Below, piece after piece: positions 20,526-31,797 of a stretch of DNA of 64,000 nucleotides. This DNA is from Berberis thunbergii (Eukaryota; Streptophyta; Magnoliopsida; Ranunculales; Berberidaceae), in assembly GCA_003290165.1 (NCBI GenBank), contig QNQO01008297.1, forward strand, positions 62,001 to 126,000, read 5' to 3'. The notes beneath the pieces are model-generated. The model saw only the letters and a program-made list of their open reading frames with translations, made no database searches and had not been told where the DNA came from. The position numbers were made by a program, and so were the translations under genes. Position 1 is the stretch's first letter. The number at the start of each line of letters is the position of its first letter.

Positions 20526-22287
20526 TGATATACATGTACTTATTACAAAATATATCCCTTAATTTATATATGTTAGTGCTTAAATTAATATATTTTATTC
20601 TAATTATTTCAATTTTTATGTTTTTGTAGGAATCTGCGCGCGTGAACAATAAAATCGCATTAAGGCGATAATTTGAGAAAATGATTAATTTGTCGATTCT
20701 AGCGGTGGTACAAAAGAGTGGTTCACACATCTAAGCCTAACCCGAATAAGCATGGTCCACTTACTTTAACCAAGCCCAAGCCCAAGCCCAGAAAGCTAGA
20801 ATCCTAAGCCCAGCCTAACAAGGAAATAGGGGAACCCTATTTAGGTTTCTCTCTTGCCTTCTCTTTAAAGACTCCTCTCTTCAACGTTTCCTGATCTTGC
20901 TCTCTTTTGCAGCCACCATCACCACCTCCACCGAGGCAGAGACATAGATCTCTCGCCACTAACCAACCACCATCTCGCCACCGTCCTCTCTGTCCATAAC
21001 ACAGCCGCCATCACCCCAGCACCATCGCCACCACTGCGCGCACGGTACTGCCGCGAAACAGGGAGCACCTCCCTGTTTCTCTCCCTCGCAGCAGCCCTCC
21101 TTCCTCTTTCTCTCTCCGCCTTCGGTCTCTCTACCTATTCCATCTCACTCCACCACCACTGCGACAGAGCCATCTCTCCCTCTTTCAGAGTCACCACCGC
21201 CATCACCGCCACGAAAAGAAGCTCGCGACAGAACACCTCCATTTCCCTGTTTCGCTTCCACCTCTCGTTGTTCCTCACTCTCTCTCTTTGTTCTCGCAGG
21301 TGCCTGAGACGTTCGGAGGACGAATAAGCTCACGAGCGGAGAACAGCGGCGGAGTTGGTCGCGTCGCGCTGGAGAAGACGAACCTGCAGGCCTCGTGACT
21401 GTGAGGCGGGAGAAACTGTATTTCAAAAACTGAAAAACAGTTTTGGCTATTGACACCCCGAGAATCTGTAAGAGCCACCACATAGCCTTTTTAGCTCTTT
21501 TTCTCGGGATTCGTGCACATACAGGAAGTGATGGATTTCTCCTCCACTGATGCTGTGACCACCACCACCATGAGTCACTGAACCCCACGCAAGGTGAAGA
21601 GGTAAACTCCTAGATGTAACGAACTAAATTAGTAATTGATTCGCTTTAAGTTTTCATGATGAATAATGATGTTTAATGATTATCACTTTTATTTAATATA
21701 GAAATTTATGTTATTTCAGTGAGAAGGATATCATAGATTTCTTCGTAGATTTTTATTATTCCGGTGATTATCTTTTCTTCTCCATATAAGATTAGTCATG
21801 TTTTTCTTATGTGTGGAATGTTTAAGAATTAATTGATTTCGGTAGGTTAGTTATATGTGATCGTCATTTATTACGGTATTGTCTTCAGATATATCGTAAG
21901 TTTAAGATATCACATATGACAAACATTTGTGTTTTCTTAGAAGAAGTGAAATCTAAAATTCATTTACATTAGGGTATATTAATGATTAAAAGATTATTTT
22001 TCCGATTACGTCGTTTGGGATGTGAAACACGTAGTTGAGTCATCATAGCGAATCAATACTAGTTGGCGCGTGAAGTCTAGGAGGGATTCTTGGAACCTTG
22101 TGATTTTTCCAAACTTAATTTTCATTAAATTAAATTCAATTTCGTATTTTAAATTTGTTAGAATTTATTAACTTTAGTTTCGCATAGTTTGTTTTCCTTA
22201 ACCTTATTTTGTAGATCGTTTTTCCTCGTGGGATCGACACCCCATTCTTTACTGCAATTGACCGCGTGTATTGTCTGGGCGTAATCA
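20526..22287 (+). repeat. gypsy 1 5' LTR
   Basis: It runs from TGATATACATG to GGGCGTAATCA. A C/T-rich leader at 20900-21300 opens long meaningless frames on both strands. It contains an 11-bp perfect hairpin at 21055-21079 and a second one at 21413-21443. Confidence 0.95.
21055..21079 (+). other. perfect 11-bp hairpin in gypsy 1 LTR
   Basis: GAAACAGGGAG, loop CAC, CTCCCTGTTTC. The 3' LTR has one change (CTCCCCGTTTC) that turns a U-A pair into a mismatch with A opposite C. Confidence 0.85.
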
Positions 22288-22288
22288 A

Positions 22289-22310
22289 ATTTTGACGCCG
22301 TTGCCGGGGA
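22289..22310 (+). promoter_or_regulatory. gypsy 1 primer binding site (tRNA-Asp type)
   Basis: TTTTGACGCCGTTGCCGGGG starts two bases after the LTR. It matches the 3' end complement of plant tRNA-Asp (TGGCGCCGTTGCCGGGGA) with one G to A change. This would prime minus-strand cDNA synthesis. Confidence 0.85.
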
Positions 22311-22627
22311 ACAAGCGTCATTCTACAAGGAAGGTTTCGGGTATTATCTTTCTTGCTCATTTTTCATTTTATTTTATTTTTAGGTTTTAGGTTCAGTTAA
22401 ATTTTTATTTTTATTTTATTTCTAAAAGAAAAAAAAATTAATTTTAAAAAAAACATTGGGGGAGTGAGTTGGAATAGAGACCACTTAGGTTTGTGGGAGG
22501 AGATGACCCAAGCATTTTTTAATAAATATTTTCCTCACCACAAAACCAACGGTCTAAAGAGACAGGTTTCTACCTTCACCCAAAAGAATAGCGAGACATT
22601 ATATCATGGGAGAGGTTCAAGGATCTC

Positions 22628-23937
22628 TTGAATACATGCCCACACCATGGGTATGAAAGTTGGCGCTTAGTCAGTTATTTTTATGAGGGGCTCACCAGTA
22701 GAGAACGTCAGTTCCTTGAGATGATGTGTAATGGAGAGTTTTTGCAAAAGGACCCTGACGAGGCCATTGAGTACCTGAATGACTTGGCTGAAAAGGCTCA
22801 TACTTGGACTGGTCCAAGTGCTACTGAGAGCACAGATAGACCACGCCCAGTTGGAGTTTACCAACTTAGGGAAGAGGATAGCCTTCGAGCCCAACTGGAT
22901 AGAGTAACTAGGGAGTTAGAGGCACTTAAGACTAAGGATGGTAGGCCCACACATACTGTTGCCAGAGTTGAGCTACAGGACGCCTGTTTTATATGCGAGG
23001 GAGTTGAACACTACGCACAGGATTGCCCAACCTTCACTGAGATGAGAGGGGTTTATGAGGAACAATGTAACGCCTTAGGGATGTACAAAAAGTCTTACTC
23101 ACCATTCTCTAACACTTACAATTCTGGCTGGAGAGATCACCCTAACTTTAGCTGGAGGTCTGAGGCAGACCAACCTACACACTCACAGGCACAACCACCT
23201 AGGTCATACCCTGCACCTCTATACAATGAACAATCTAACACAAGTTCCTTATCAGACACATTACATGCATTTATAGAGGCACAAGGTAAAACAAATCAAA
23301 AATTGAGGTTGCATTGACACAGTTGGCAGAAGAGAACAAGGAAATCAAAAGCCAAATAAGCAAGTTGACAAGTTCATTAATAGTACAAGCTTGGGGCCAA
23401 TTTCCGTCACAGCCTCAAGCAAATCCGAAGGGCCAACTTATGGCACAAACCTCTACTTCAGACTCTCAGAATGTCAACGAGGTTAATGCCATCGCTATTC
23501 GGAGTGGTAAGACTTTAGATGGGTCAAGCTCGTCCACAACTATAAGCACCTCCCCATGTGCAAATGAGAACATCCCTGAGGATGAGCCCAACAAGAACAT
23601 TCCAATTTCAGTTCATTTTCCTCAAGCACTACGACCTACTGGAAAGAAATCGGAAATGCATGGTGAGATTCTAGAACCATTGAAACAGGTTAAAATTAAC
23701 TTACCTTTGCTGTATGTGATTAAACAGGTACCAACTTATGCGAGGGTCATCAAGGATCTATGCACTATCAAGAGTAAACATCATGTGGTTGCTATCTTTG
23801 AATGGACTGATCCTCAACTTTTCAGGTTGTTGGTATACGATTCATTCACCCTTTTGACTCATTTATATCATAGACTAGGTTTGGAGGTGCGTGTTCCATA
23901 TGTTCTTCCTCGTCACTTCATAGTATATCTTTCATGA
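22628..23937 (+). pseudogene. gypsy 1 gag, two frames
   Basis: The first frame (22628-23317) has the gag core NTCPHHGYESWRLVSYFYEG and GEFLQKDPDEAIEYLNDLAE and a CCHC zinc knuckle CFICEGVEHYAQDC (C-x2-C-x4-H-x4-C). The second (23314-23937) continues MTQLAEENKEIKSQISKL and ends with the gag-protease linker INLPLLYVIKQVPTYARVIK and KDLCTIKSKHHV. Comparison with gypsy 2 shows that one T is missing in AAAAATTGAGG at about 23300, which causes the frame change. The start of gag upstream (22470-22627) is also frame-broken near 22600. The frame then runs into unrelated sequence at about 23800. Confidence 0.88.
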
Positions 23938-26190
23938 GGGAGAATATATGTCGGGCTGACGACGTTAAACCAAGCGCTCCTAGGAGGCAGCCTAGCCTTA
24001 GTTGTGTGTCTTTGCTGTTAGTTTGGATTGATTTTCGAGTACCCTATTTAGTTGTGTTTCACTCATACTCGTTAGCTCCATAACAATTTTGACTTACAAC
24101 TTGCCTTTTTTTTTCTTTGTTAATGTCGAGTTTGCATTTTATCGTTTTCTAATGAAAACTCCATGATTCTTATGTTTCTGAGCGTTCATTTGTGGTAGAT
24201 TTCATCGAAATTGGTAAAAAGCTTCACCATGGTAATATCACTCTAACCCTTCTCTTGTCTTTTGCCTTGATTTGTCATGATTATTATTTTATACATTGAG
24301 GACAATGTTTGCTTTAGGTTTGGGGGTGTGATTTATTGGATTTTTTTGTGCAATTTTCAAAAATCTTTGAGTTTAAATCGTATTTTACAATTAAACCGAG
24401 TCATTTTTGTGTTCTACTCAATCTCCATTGAATACTTAGATGATTATGGTAATTGTGTAAAATCTTCTTGAAAATGCATTTGAAATCCGAACTCTTGGTG
24501 AATAAAAAAAAATAAAAAAAGGAGGTTTTGAGTTCTTTTTAATTTTAGAGAATGATTTTGTTGCCTTTAATTTTGAGAAAACACATACTAGCACGTGTCA
24601 CATAGTTATATTAGTGGAAAACATGGTATTTGATATTATCCTTATGTTAGATGTATTTCGTGAGACTTTTCAACTCGACTTTTCGCGCACTATGAGCTAA
24701 GTCAACATGATTTGAAGTTGATTAGTGAGGTATTGAACTAGAAAACCTTAGAATAATAGTGGAGACTTAACCCTTGTGAGTTTTGAGCCATTCTTTATTT
24801 CTTGAGGGTTATTAATTACACTCTGATTTTTCTTGAGTCCGCATTATTTCGTTGATGATCTCATTATTCTTGATTTTCCTATTGATTGCTTTTAGAATGA
24901 CATAAAAATTGAATCTTTATACTAGAACTTCTTGCTTTATTTAGTTGAGATGTCCTAGTACTAATTAGAACTTATGAAGTGATATAGGCATTTCTTTCTT
25001 TAAATCATTTTTAGCCTTTTAGCCTACCCAATAATAAATATCCATTTGCAGCCCTTTGAGCCTTTAGATAGCCTTTTATTTGTTATCCCCATTCCCAATA
25101 CCTACTCCAACCAAGGAGTAATACCTTTATTATTTTATCCTTACCCAATTTTCTGAGAATGTATCCGATGAAATATATTTATGGAATGGGCAAATAGAAA
25201 AAAAAAAGATATTTCATGCGCCCTCAAAGTAAAAGTGTTGGATTGTATCAATGGGGAAAAACATGTCAAAAAAAAAATGTGATTGAAGAAGAAAATAATG
25301 AAGAAAAAGTTAATGGTGTACAACATTGATTTGTTCTTCAATGCCCTATGTTTTATTCAAGGGTGTATCCATTCTCAGAAAATCTTTGTATCCTTTTTGT
25401 CCATTATTGTTTGCCATAATCCAAGCCCCAATACAACCTAGTAAAGACCTGATTGATCTTAAGTGAAAGTTAGCTTAATAGATGTGGAGATTGAATAGCC
25501 AAGAACTATGGTGTTTGGTTCAATATTCTCAAAAGTAATCAATATTCCGGTCCATGAGATCATACTCATTTCACTCTTTGAAAATTCCGTTTTTCATGAT
25601 AATTATATGTGAGACGTTTGCATTTTCCATAGTATATTTTTTCCTCACATATAAACTGAGTGCCTAATCTCTGAGCGTTTCATTTCTGAGCGACATGAGA
25701 GAATTGTAGTCGAAACGTCTTTTCTAAAGGTTATCTTGTCACATCTTTACTATGAGATGAAGAGTTATGTTGATAAGGCTCCTCACACACACACTTCGAG
25801 TTGAGAATGATTATGAAATTCATTTAACCTTTAGATACCGTTAAATTATTGTACTCTGTTGATATACTTTTGTGACATTATTAGTTTGTTGTTTTTCTTG
25901 AATTATAAGCAATCAGAAAAATACTCTAAGGGAAATAAAAGGGAATGTTCATATGTTTTGCATTATGTTTTTAGAAAATAGATTTTGTATTATTGAGTCA
26001 GTAATGTTTGGGGGTAGCATTTCTGGAAACCCTCACGAGACTATAACTCGTCCTCTAGAGGTAATCTAGAGGTTTAAAGCCTTGTTGCACGTTAAGGTAA
26101 GTGCAACCGTGATTCCTACGAAAGTGAGTTAGAATTTTATTCATTATTTTGTTTTGCTCGAGGACTAGCAAAATATAGGTTTGGGGGTAT
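23938..26190 (+). other. gypsy 1 non-coding interior
   Basis: 2.25 kb without a real gene. It starts with sequence typical of the region downstream of pol in such elements (GACGACGTTAAACCAAGCGC, GGGAGAATATATG). Thus pol has been deleted between gag and this 3' region. Open frames here are short and AT-driven. Confidence 0.75.
26178..26190 (+). promoter_or_regulatory. gypsy 1 polypurine tract
   Basis: GGTTTGGGGGTAT lies directly before the 3' LTR and would be the plus-strand primer site. It is interrupted by T residues. Confidence 0.6.
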
Positions 26191-26191
26191 T

Positions 26192-27920
26192 TGATATACA
26201 CGTAATTATTACAAAATATATCCCTTAATTTATATATGTTAGTGCTTAAATTAATATATTTTATTCTAATTATTTCAATTTTTATGTTTTTGTAGGAATC
26301 TGCGCGCGTGAACGATAAAATCGCATTAAGGCGATAATTTGAGAAAATGATTAATTTGTCGATTCTAGCGGTGGTACAAAAAAGTGGTTCACACATCTAA
26401 GCCTAACCCGAATAAGCATGGTCCACTTACTTTAACCAAGCCCAGAAAGCTAGAACCCTAAGCCCAGCCTAACAAGGAAATAGGGGAACCCTATTTAGGT
26501 TTCTCTCTTGCCTTCTCTTTAAAGACTCCTCTCTTCCACGTTTCCTGATCTTGTTCTCTTTTGCAGCCACCATCACCACCTCCACCGAGGCAGAGACAGA
26601 GATCTCTCACCACTAACCAACCACCATCTCGCCACCGTCCTCTCTGTCCATAACACAGCCGCCATCACCCGAGCACCATCGCCACCACTGCGCGCACGGT
26701 ACTGCCGCGAAACAGGGAGCACCTCCCCGTTTCTCTCCCTCGCAGCCGCCCTCCTTCCTCTTTCTCTCTCCGCCTTCGGTCTCTCTCCCTGTTCCATCTC
26801 ACTCCACCACCACCGCGACAGAACCATCTCTCCCTCTTTCAGAGTCACCACCGCCACAAAAAGAAGCTCGGGACAGAGCACCTCCATTTCCCTATTTCGC
26901 TTCCACCTCTCGTTGTTCCTCACTCTCTCTCTCTGTTCTCACAGGTGCCGGAGACGTTCGGAGGACGAATAAGCTCGCGAGGAGCGGAGAACAGCGGCGG
27001 AGTTGGTCGCGTCGCACTGGAGAAGACGAACCTGCAGGCCTCGCGACTGTGAGGCGGGATAAACTGTTTTTCAAAAACTGAAAAACAGTTTTGGCTATTG
27101 ACACCCCGAGAATCTGTAAGAGCCACCACAGAGCCTTTTTAGCTCTTTTTCTCGGGATTTGTGTGCGTACAGGAAGTGATGGATTCCTCCTCCACTGATG
27201 CTGTGACCACCACCACCATGAGTCACTGAACCCCACGCAAGGTGAAAAGGTAAACTCCTAGATGCAACGAACTAAATTAGTAATTGATTCGCTTTAAGTT
27301 TTCACGATGAATAATGATGTTTAATGATTATCACTTTTATTTAATATAGAAATTTATGTAATTTCAGTGAGAAGGATATCATAGATTTCTTCGTAGATTT
27401 TTATTATTCCGGTGATTATCTTTTCTTCTCCATATAAGCTTAGTCATGCTTTTCTTATGTGTGGAATGTTTAAGAATTAATTGATTTCGGTAGGTTAGTT
27501 ATATGTGATCGTCATTTATTACGGTATTGTCTCCGGATATATCGTAAGTTTAAGATATCACATATGACAAACCTTTGTGTTTTCTTAGAAGAAGTGAAAT
27601 CTAAAATTCATTTACATTAGGGTATATTAATGATTAAAAGATTATTTTTCCGATTACGTCGTTTGGGATGTGAAACACGTAGTTGAGTCATCATAGCGAA
27701 TTAATACTAGTTGGCGTGTGAAGTCTAGGAGGGATTCTTGGAACCTTGTGATTTTTCCAAACTTAATTTTCATTAAATTAAATTAAATTTCGTATTTTAA
27801 ATTTGTTAGAATTTATTAACTTTAGTTTCGCATAGTTTGTTTTGTAGATCGTTTTTTCTCGTGGGATCCACACCCCATTCTTTACTGCAATTGACCGCGT
27901 GTATTGTTTGGGCGTAATCA
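26192..27920 (+). repeat. gypsy 1 3' LTR
   Basis: It is nearly identical to 20526-22287. The clearest differences are the loss of two AAGCCC units near 26440, and scattered single-base changes. A perfect hairpin, AAACTGTTTTTC with a 7-base loop and its complement, is at 27061-27091. Confidence 0.95.
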
Positions 27921-28831
27921 AGAACGTTCTATGTGCTGGAAATTGTGGATTTCGATGCATAGCCAAATTCCAACATTACGACATCGAAAGTGGTTGGATA
28001 CAAGTACGGAAAGACCTACTAATGGAGTTTGAAACTACTGAAGAGTTGTTGGTTGAAATGTGGCACGAGTCAGGGGTCAAGGTTGTCAAGAATGTTTTAC
28101 TAATTCCATAAGGTCAGGTGCGGATAGACAAGAAAATTTGGTTGGACCCAAATATGTTAGAGCTCACAGTGAACCATTACCAGCGTGTCTTTGTTTGTTA
28201 TTGGAACCAAAGCACAACATGTTTTCCATATCTTTACCCGCCATCATAGTTTCACAACATACCAGTATGTTTCATGGCCCACCTTCTACAAAGTAGTCAC
28301 TATGTCTTGCTTCATATGCAACCCAAACCACCATTGCCTCCGACAATACCAACTTGGCCCTCTTGCATATTTCCTGAAGCAATCTCATGGAAGAGTTTGT
28401 TCGATCCCCAGCTCGGGATTGGTGACATGATGGTGAAGAAGTTCAATGTGAATAATGTCAAAAAGTTGAACGAGGTCGTAACCATATTCGATTGACGCAC
28501 ATATTTGTTTTGCATGTAAATATTGGGATGAAAAAATGTAAATGACAACTATAATTTTTTGGTGACATAGGAACCATCCTTTTGTTGGAAAAGTCACCAT
28601 TTTTATTTACGAATGACTTGTATGGTTCATTTAATGTTAATATAAATATATAAAGACTTAATTTTGTATTTATGGATGACTTGTTTTAGTGTTGTATGTA
28701 TCAAGATTTGCTTGTGTTCAACTTTTTTTAGAAATTTTTTTAGAGAGTTTCAACATTTCAAAATTATTCAGAAACTGGAATGGTTTAGAGAGTAATCTGA
28801 ATTTTTTTTCTTCAGAAATTTACTTACTGGA

Positions 28832-29290
28832 ATGGTCCAGGTGAGGGTTTGGCAAAACCTTACATTGTTCCAGGCAAACAATAAAATTTACTGGATAGAG
28901 CCTAAAAAAACTCCGTCGCATTCGTCCAGGCGAGGTTTGCCTTATAATCGCTTGGAACAATGCGAGGATAAGCCTCACCTTTGCATTGTTCCAGACGAGG
29001 GTAAGACAAACCCTCACATGGACCAATGCGAAAGTGATTTTTTCAAGGATTTGTCCATAAAACATTGTTGCAAAAAATTTACTGTTCGCCTAGATCAATG
29101 TGAAGGTAAGGCAGATCTTTGCATTATTCCAGGTGAACAGTAAAATTTTTGCAAATTTTTTTTTCTGAAGAACTTGCATTTTGGAAAAAAAAAATTCAAA
29201 TTTCTTTTCAGTTTTTGAAGAACTTCCACTTGTTTAAAATTTTCAGATTGTTGTAGACACATATTTCAGGGCACAATGCGAGGATGAATG
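28832..29290 (+). repeat. cluster of imperfect palindromes between the convergent MULE genes
   Basis: Units of the form ACAATGCGAGGATAAGCCTC followed by its inverse (TTTGCATTGTTCCAG) occur three to four times. The clearest is a 60-base palindrome at about 29082-29142, from CTGTTCGCCTAGATCAATG to its inverse ending GGTGAACAG. An open frame (28832-29143) repeats peptides such as LEQCEDKPHLCIVPDEGK, but this mirrors the DNA repeat and is probably not a protein. Confidence 0.75.
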
Positions 29291-31359
29291 TGAAAAACAC
29301 TTACACCAAGGTATTATAATAACAAATGCAATCCTTCATCAAACATTATCATTTCAGAATTAGAAAAAGAAACAGAAAAATAAAAACTCAATGACTGATC
29401 CAATTTGATATTCAAATAAGCACTCATTACTCCAATAAACTTGTTCATAGTAAAGTTTAAACATTGCTTTATTTGAATATCTCAAAATGACATAAAACTT
29501 GAAAATGTGAAGTATCAATAACCACCAATTTCTACGCTCACTTAGCCACCAAAATTCCTATCTTTGTTCATGCCTTGACTTGCTTCTACGCTCACTTCCT
29601 CAACCACCAATATCACCACTGTCCACACTCGGGCATTCGATGAGCTCTTATTCCTCTTGTCTTAAGGTAACGAGCATAGACATTTCTTCTAGCAAACCCC
29701 GTACTTTCTTTTGCCTTAAGAATAACATAACCCTGTCAACACTCCCCTCTTCTTCAATAGAGGCGTTGAACATCTTAAGAGCCTGAGCAACCACAATATT
29801 TTGCAGGGAAATATTTTATGTTATTACAAACCATGTAAAATTTAGTTCTTCCATAAGTGTAAAATGTTTATAATTGCCATTTTGTTCGAAAAATACATTT
29901 GTTTTCTTAGGGGATAGGTTATCCTTTTGTTTGGTGGCTGTACGAAAGGATGACTAATTACGTGAAACCACTCAAAGTAATCCTCACTGCAATCCCATAG
30001 AAGCTTCATGGGTACACCTTGGTGGTTAATTGACACGAGATGATACTCCCAAGTTTCAACAAAAGAAGACAATACCTTGTACTTCACGGAATAGTTCTTG
30101 TCAGATTGACTTCTATTCTTGAATTTGGCTCGTATTGGGGGATTTAGGACGACTTGTACCTTTCCTGTTTGTCTCATAACTCTATCGGGGTGATAGTGTT
30201 TTTCTATGTCGAGGCATAACAAACATCATGTGAACCATGTGATGCTATGAAAGAGAGTGTCTCGCTTTCCCAAATTACCAGCGAATTATAAAAATTAAAC
30301 TTATTAATATATGACACATCATACAATACATTTTTTTGAATTTAATGATGCATATTTACCTTTTCATGAGACATGGCATCGAGATGCTCTTTAAGAGTGA
30401 TGATTTGTTCGTCCAAAATTCCTATAATTTATGGGGGTTCCCACTTAGCTATGGTGGGAAGATTATCATTTCACTTCAGACTTGCATTACCCCAAAGTCT
30501 GAAGTGATCATATATCCATGCCTATAAACGAAAACAACGTAAAGAAATATTAAGAAATTCATATATATTATAAGGGTAATTAACAAAATATAAATTTCTA
30601 AACATACCCCCAAAAGAGGCAAATATCCTGAAATTTGCTTTGTGCGCCCTCTCTGCTAGCACAACTCAATTGACGAAACAAGAATGCCAAAGTTGCTACG
30701 TCCCATGCATAGTTTGAACATCATCCACCTTCATAAGCATCTTAAAATATTCAATCCGAACTTTTATTCAAGTTTTGTCGGCAAATATAGTCATACCTAG
30801 AAGAAATAACAAGTAACCCCTACACACTTGTTTTTTTAAGAGAATCAATTTTCGTAGTTTTTCTACAACAATTGTCCAGTTTCCATATTTTTCTACAACA
30901 ATTGTCCTGAATAGACTTCATTTCCACAAATGTTCCATTCTTTTGGACATGTTTTTTTGCTTCTTTCTTTTCAATGCCCAAACCCTTTGCCAATAATGTA
31001 ATACATTCATCTGTCTTCATTTTCACCGACGTTCATGCCGGCTTACCAACAATCAGTAAATGAGTTATACGGTAGACGTCGTCCAGAGTGATGATCATCT
31101 CTCCAAAAGGTAGGTGAAATGTGTTGGTCTCAGGTTGCCAATGCTTCACGAAAGCACAAATGGTCACCTTATCAAGACGATCCTTACAATAATGAATGAA
31201 AGGATATAGATCGCTATTATAGATCATTTTGTTTACTTCTTTCAACTTATGTTACAACTTCCAATCTAATAAGTTCTTATGTTGATGCCGACATCGCAAT
31301 GTGTCTCGTTCCTAAATACAAGAAACATATACATTAAGTAATTCAATGTCCAAATATAT

Positions 31360-31746
31360 TAGGGCTGAACAAAAAACCGATCAAACCGATTAAACCAACC
31401 AAACCGATCAAAACTGAACCATTTAAATTCGGTTCGGATCGGTATTGGTTTTAAAAAATTCAAAACCGAAGTGGTTGGTTCGACTTTTGGTTTCTATGTG
31501 ATTTTAACCGACCAAACCGAACCGACCGAATATATATAATAAATAATATAATATGTTTAAAATAGTCAGTCGATTCGGTTTTATTTTGATTTTGGTTCGA
31601 TTTTAGTCGGTTACGATTTGCATAAATTAGAATCGATTCGGTTTCAGATCGATTTTGTTAATGGTCGGTTCGGTTTCGTTCTGAAAATTTTAAAACCGAC
31701 CTAAGTCGGTTCAATTCATGGTTTAGGTGAAAAACCGAACCTCAGC

Positions 31747-31751
<5 letters not shown>
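31360..31751. mobile_element. AACCGA-rich MITE (hAT-like ends)
   Basis: It begins TTAGGGCTGAACAAAAAACC and ends ACCGAACCTCAGCCCTTA, inverted ends sharing TAGGGCTGA. The interior consists of AACCGA and TCGGTT runs in inverted halves, so the whole can fold back. The flanks are TA-rich, so the target duplication is ambiguous. A truncated relative is at 50450. Confidence 0.75.

Positions 31752-31790
<39 letters not shown>
31751..31790. repeat. (AT)20 microsatellite
   Basis: Forty bases of perfect AT dinucleotide directly at the MITE edge. Confidence 0.97.

Positions 31791-31797
<7 letters not shown>

Larger units (their letters stand above)
20526..27920 (+). mobile_element. Ty3/gypsy element 1, complete ends, gag-only
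   Basis: Two LTRs, 20526-22287 (1,762 bp) and 26192-27920 (1,729 bp), start TG and end CA. A perfect 5-bp target duplication AGAAC lies at 20521-20525 and 27921-27925. PBS is at 22289 and the polypurine tract at 26178. The only coding region is gag (22628-23937). Protease, RT, RNase H and integrase are absent. The LTRs differ at few positions besides a 12-bp indel, so the insertion is recent. The tRNA-Asp-type PBS and gag type point to an Athila-like, non-chromovirus lineage. It must have been mobilised in trans, by inference. Confidence 0.95.
18040..28495 (+). pseudogene. MULE transposase (FAR1/MURA type) with OTU domain, split by gypsy 1
   Basis: The N-terminal region starts at ATG 18040 (MEMNVFSEVDDVRIEDL) with introns or gaps. 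18615-19427 holds a FAR1-like DNA-binding region (KCCCTFQLRA, CGTHNHPR) and the MULE core: LMDCTYKTNHYKMSLFEIVG (first catalytic Asp), then after a frameshift near 19390 the block NLPSMFVTDRELSLFKAIER (second Asp) and LLCTWHIN. The third acidic site reads GRIDGAHSKLK, with Asp where family members usually have Glu. A SWIM zinc finger follows at 20010-20100 (CGCVIQTTHGSPCAHEI) and a Lys-rich tail. The OTU protease starts across the insertion: DYIDNIEN at 20500-20525 continues at 27926 with VLCAGNCGFRCIA, the catalytic Cys loop. The OTU-side frame is broken after about 28110. Stops and frameshifts make it inactive. Confidence 0.88.

Noticed and set aside
21145..21588. Long open frame on the minus strand, Ser/Arg/Ala-rich, repeated at 26892-27236
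   Set aside because: It lies in the C/T-rich leader of both gypsy 1 LTRs and its opposite strand is open too. Composition, not coding, explains it.
28832..29143. 103-codon frame with repeated LEQCE/LDQCE peptides
   Set aside because: The peptide repeat follows exactly from the DNA palindrome cluster. There is no start context or homologue, so it is listed as a repeat only.
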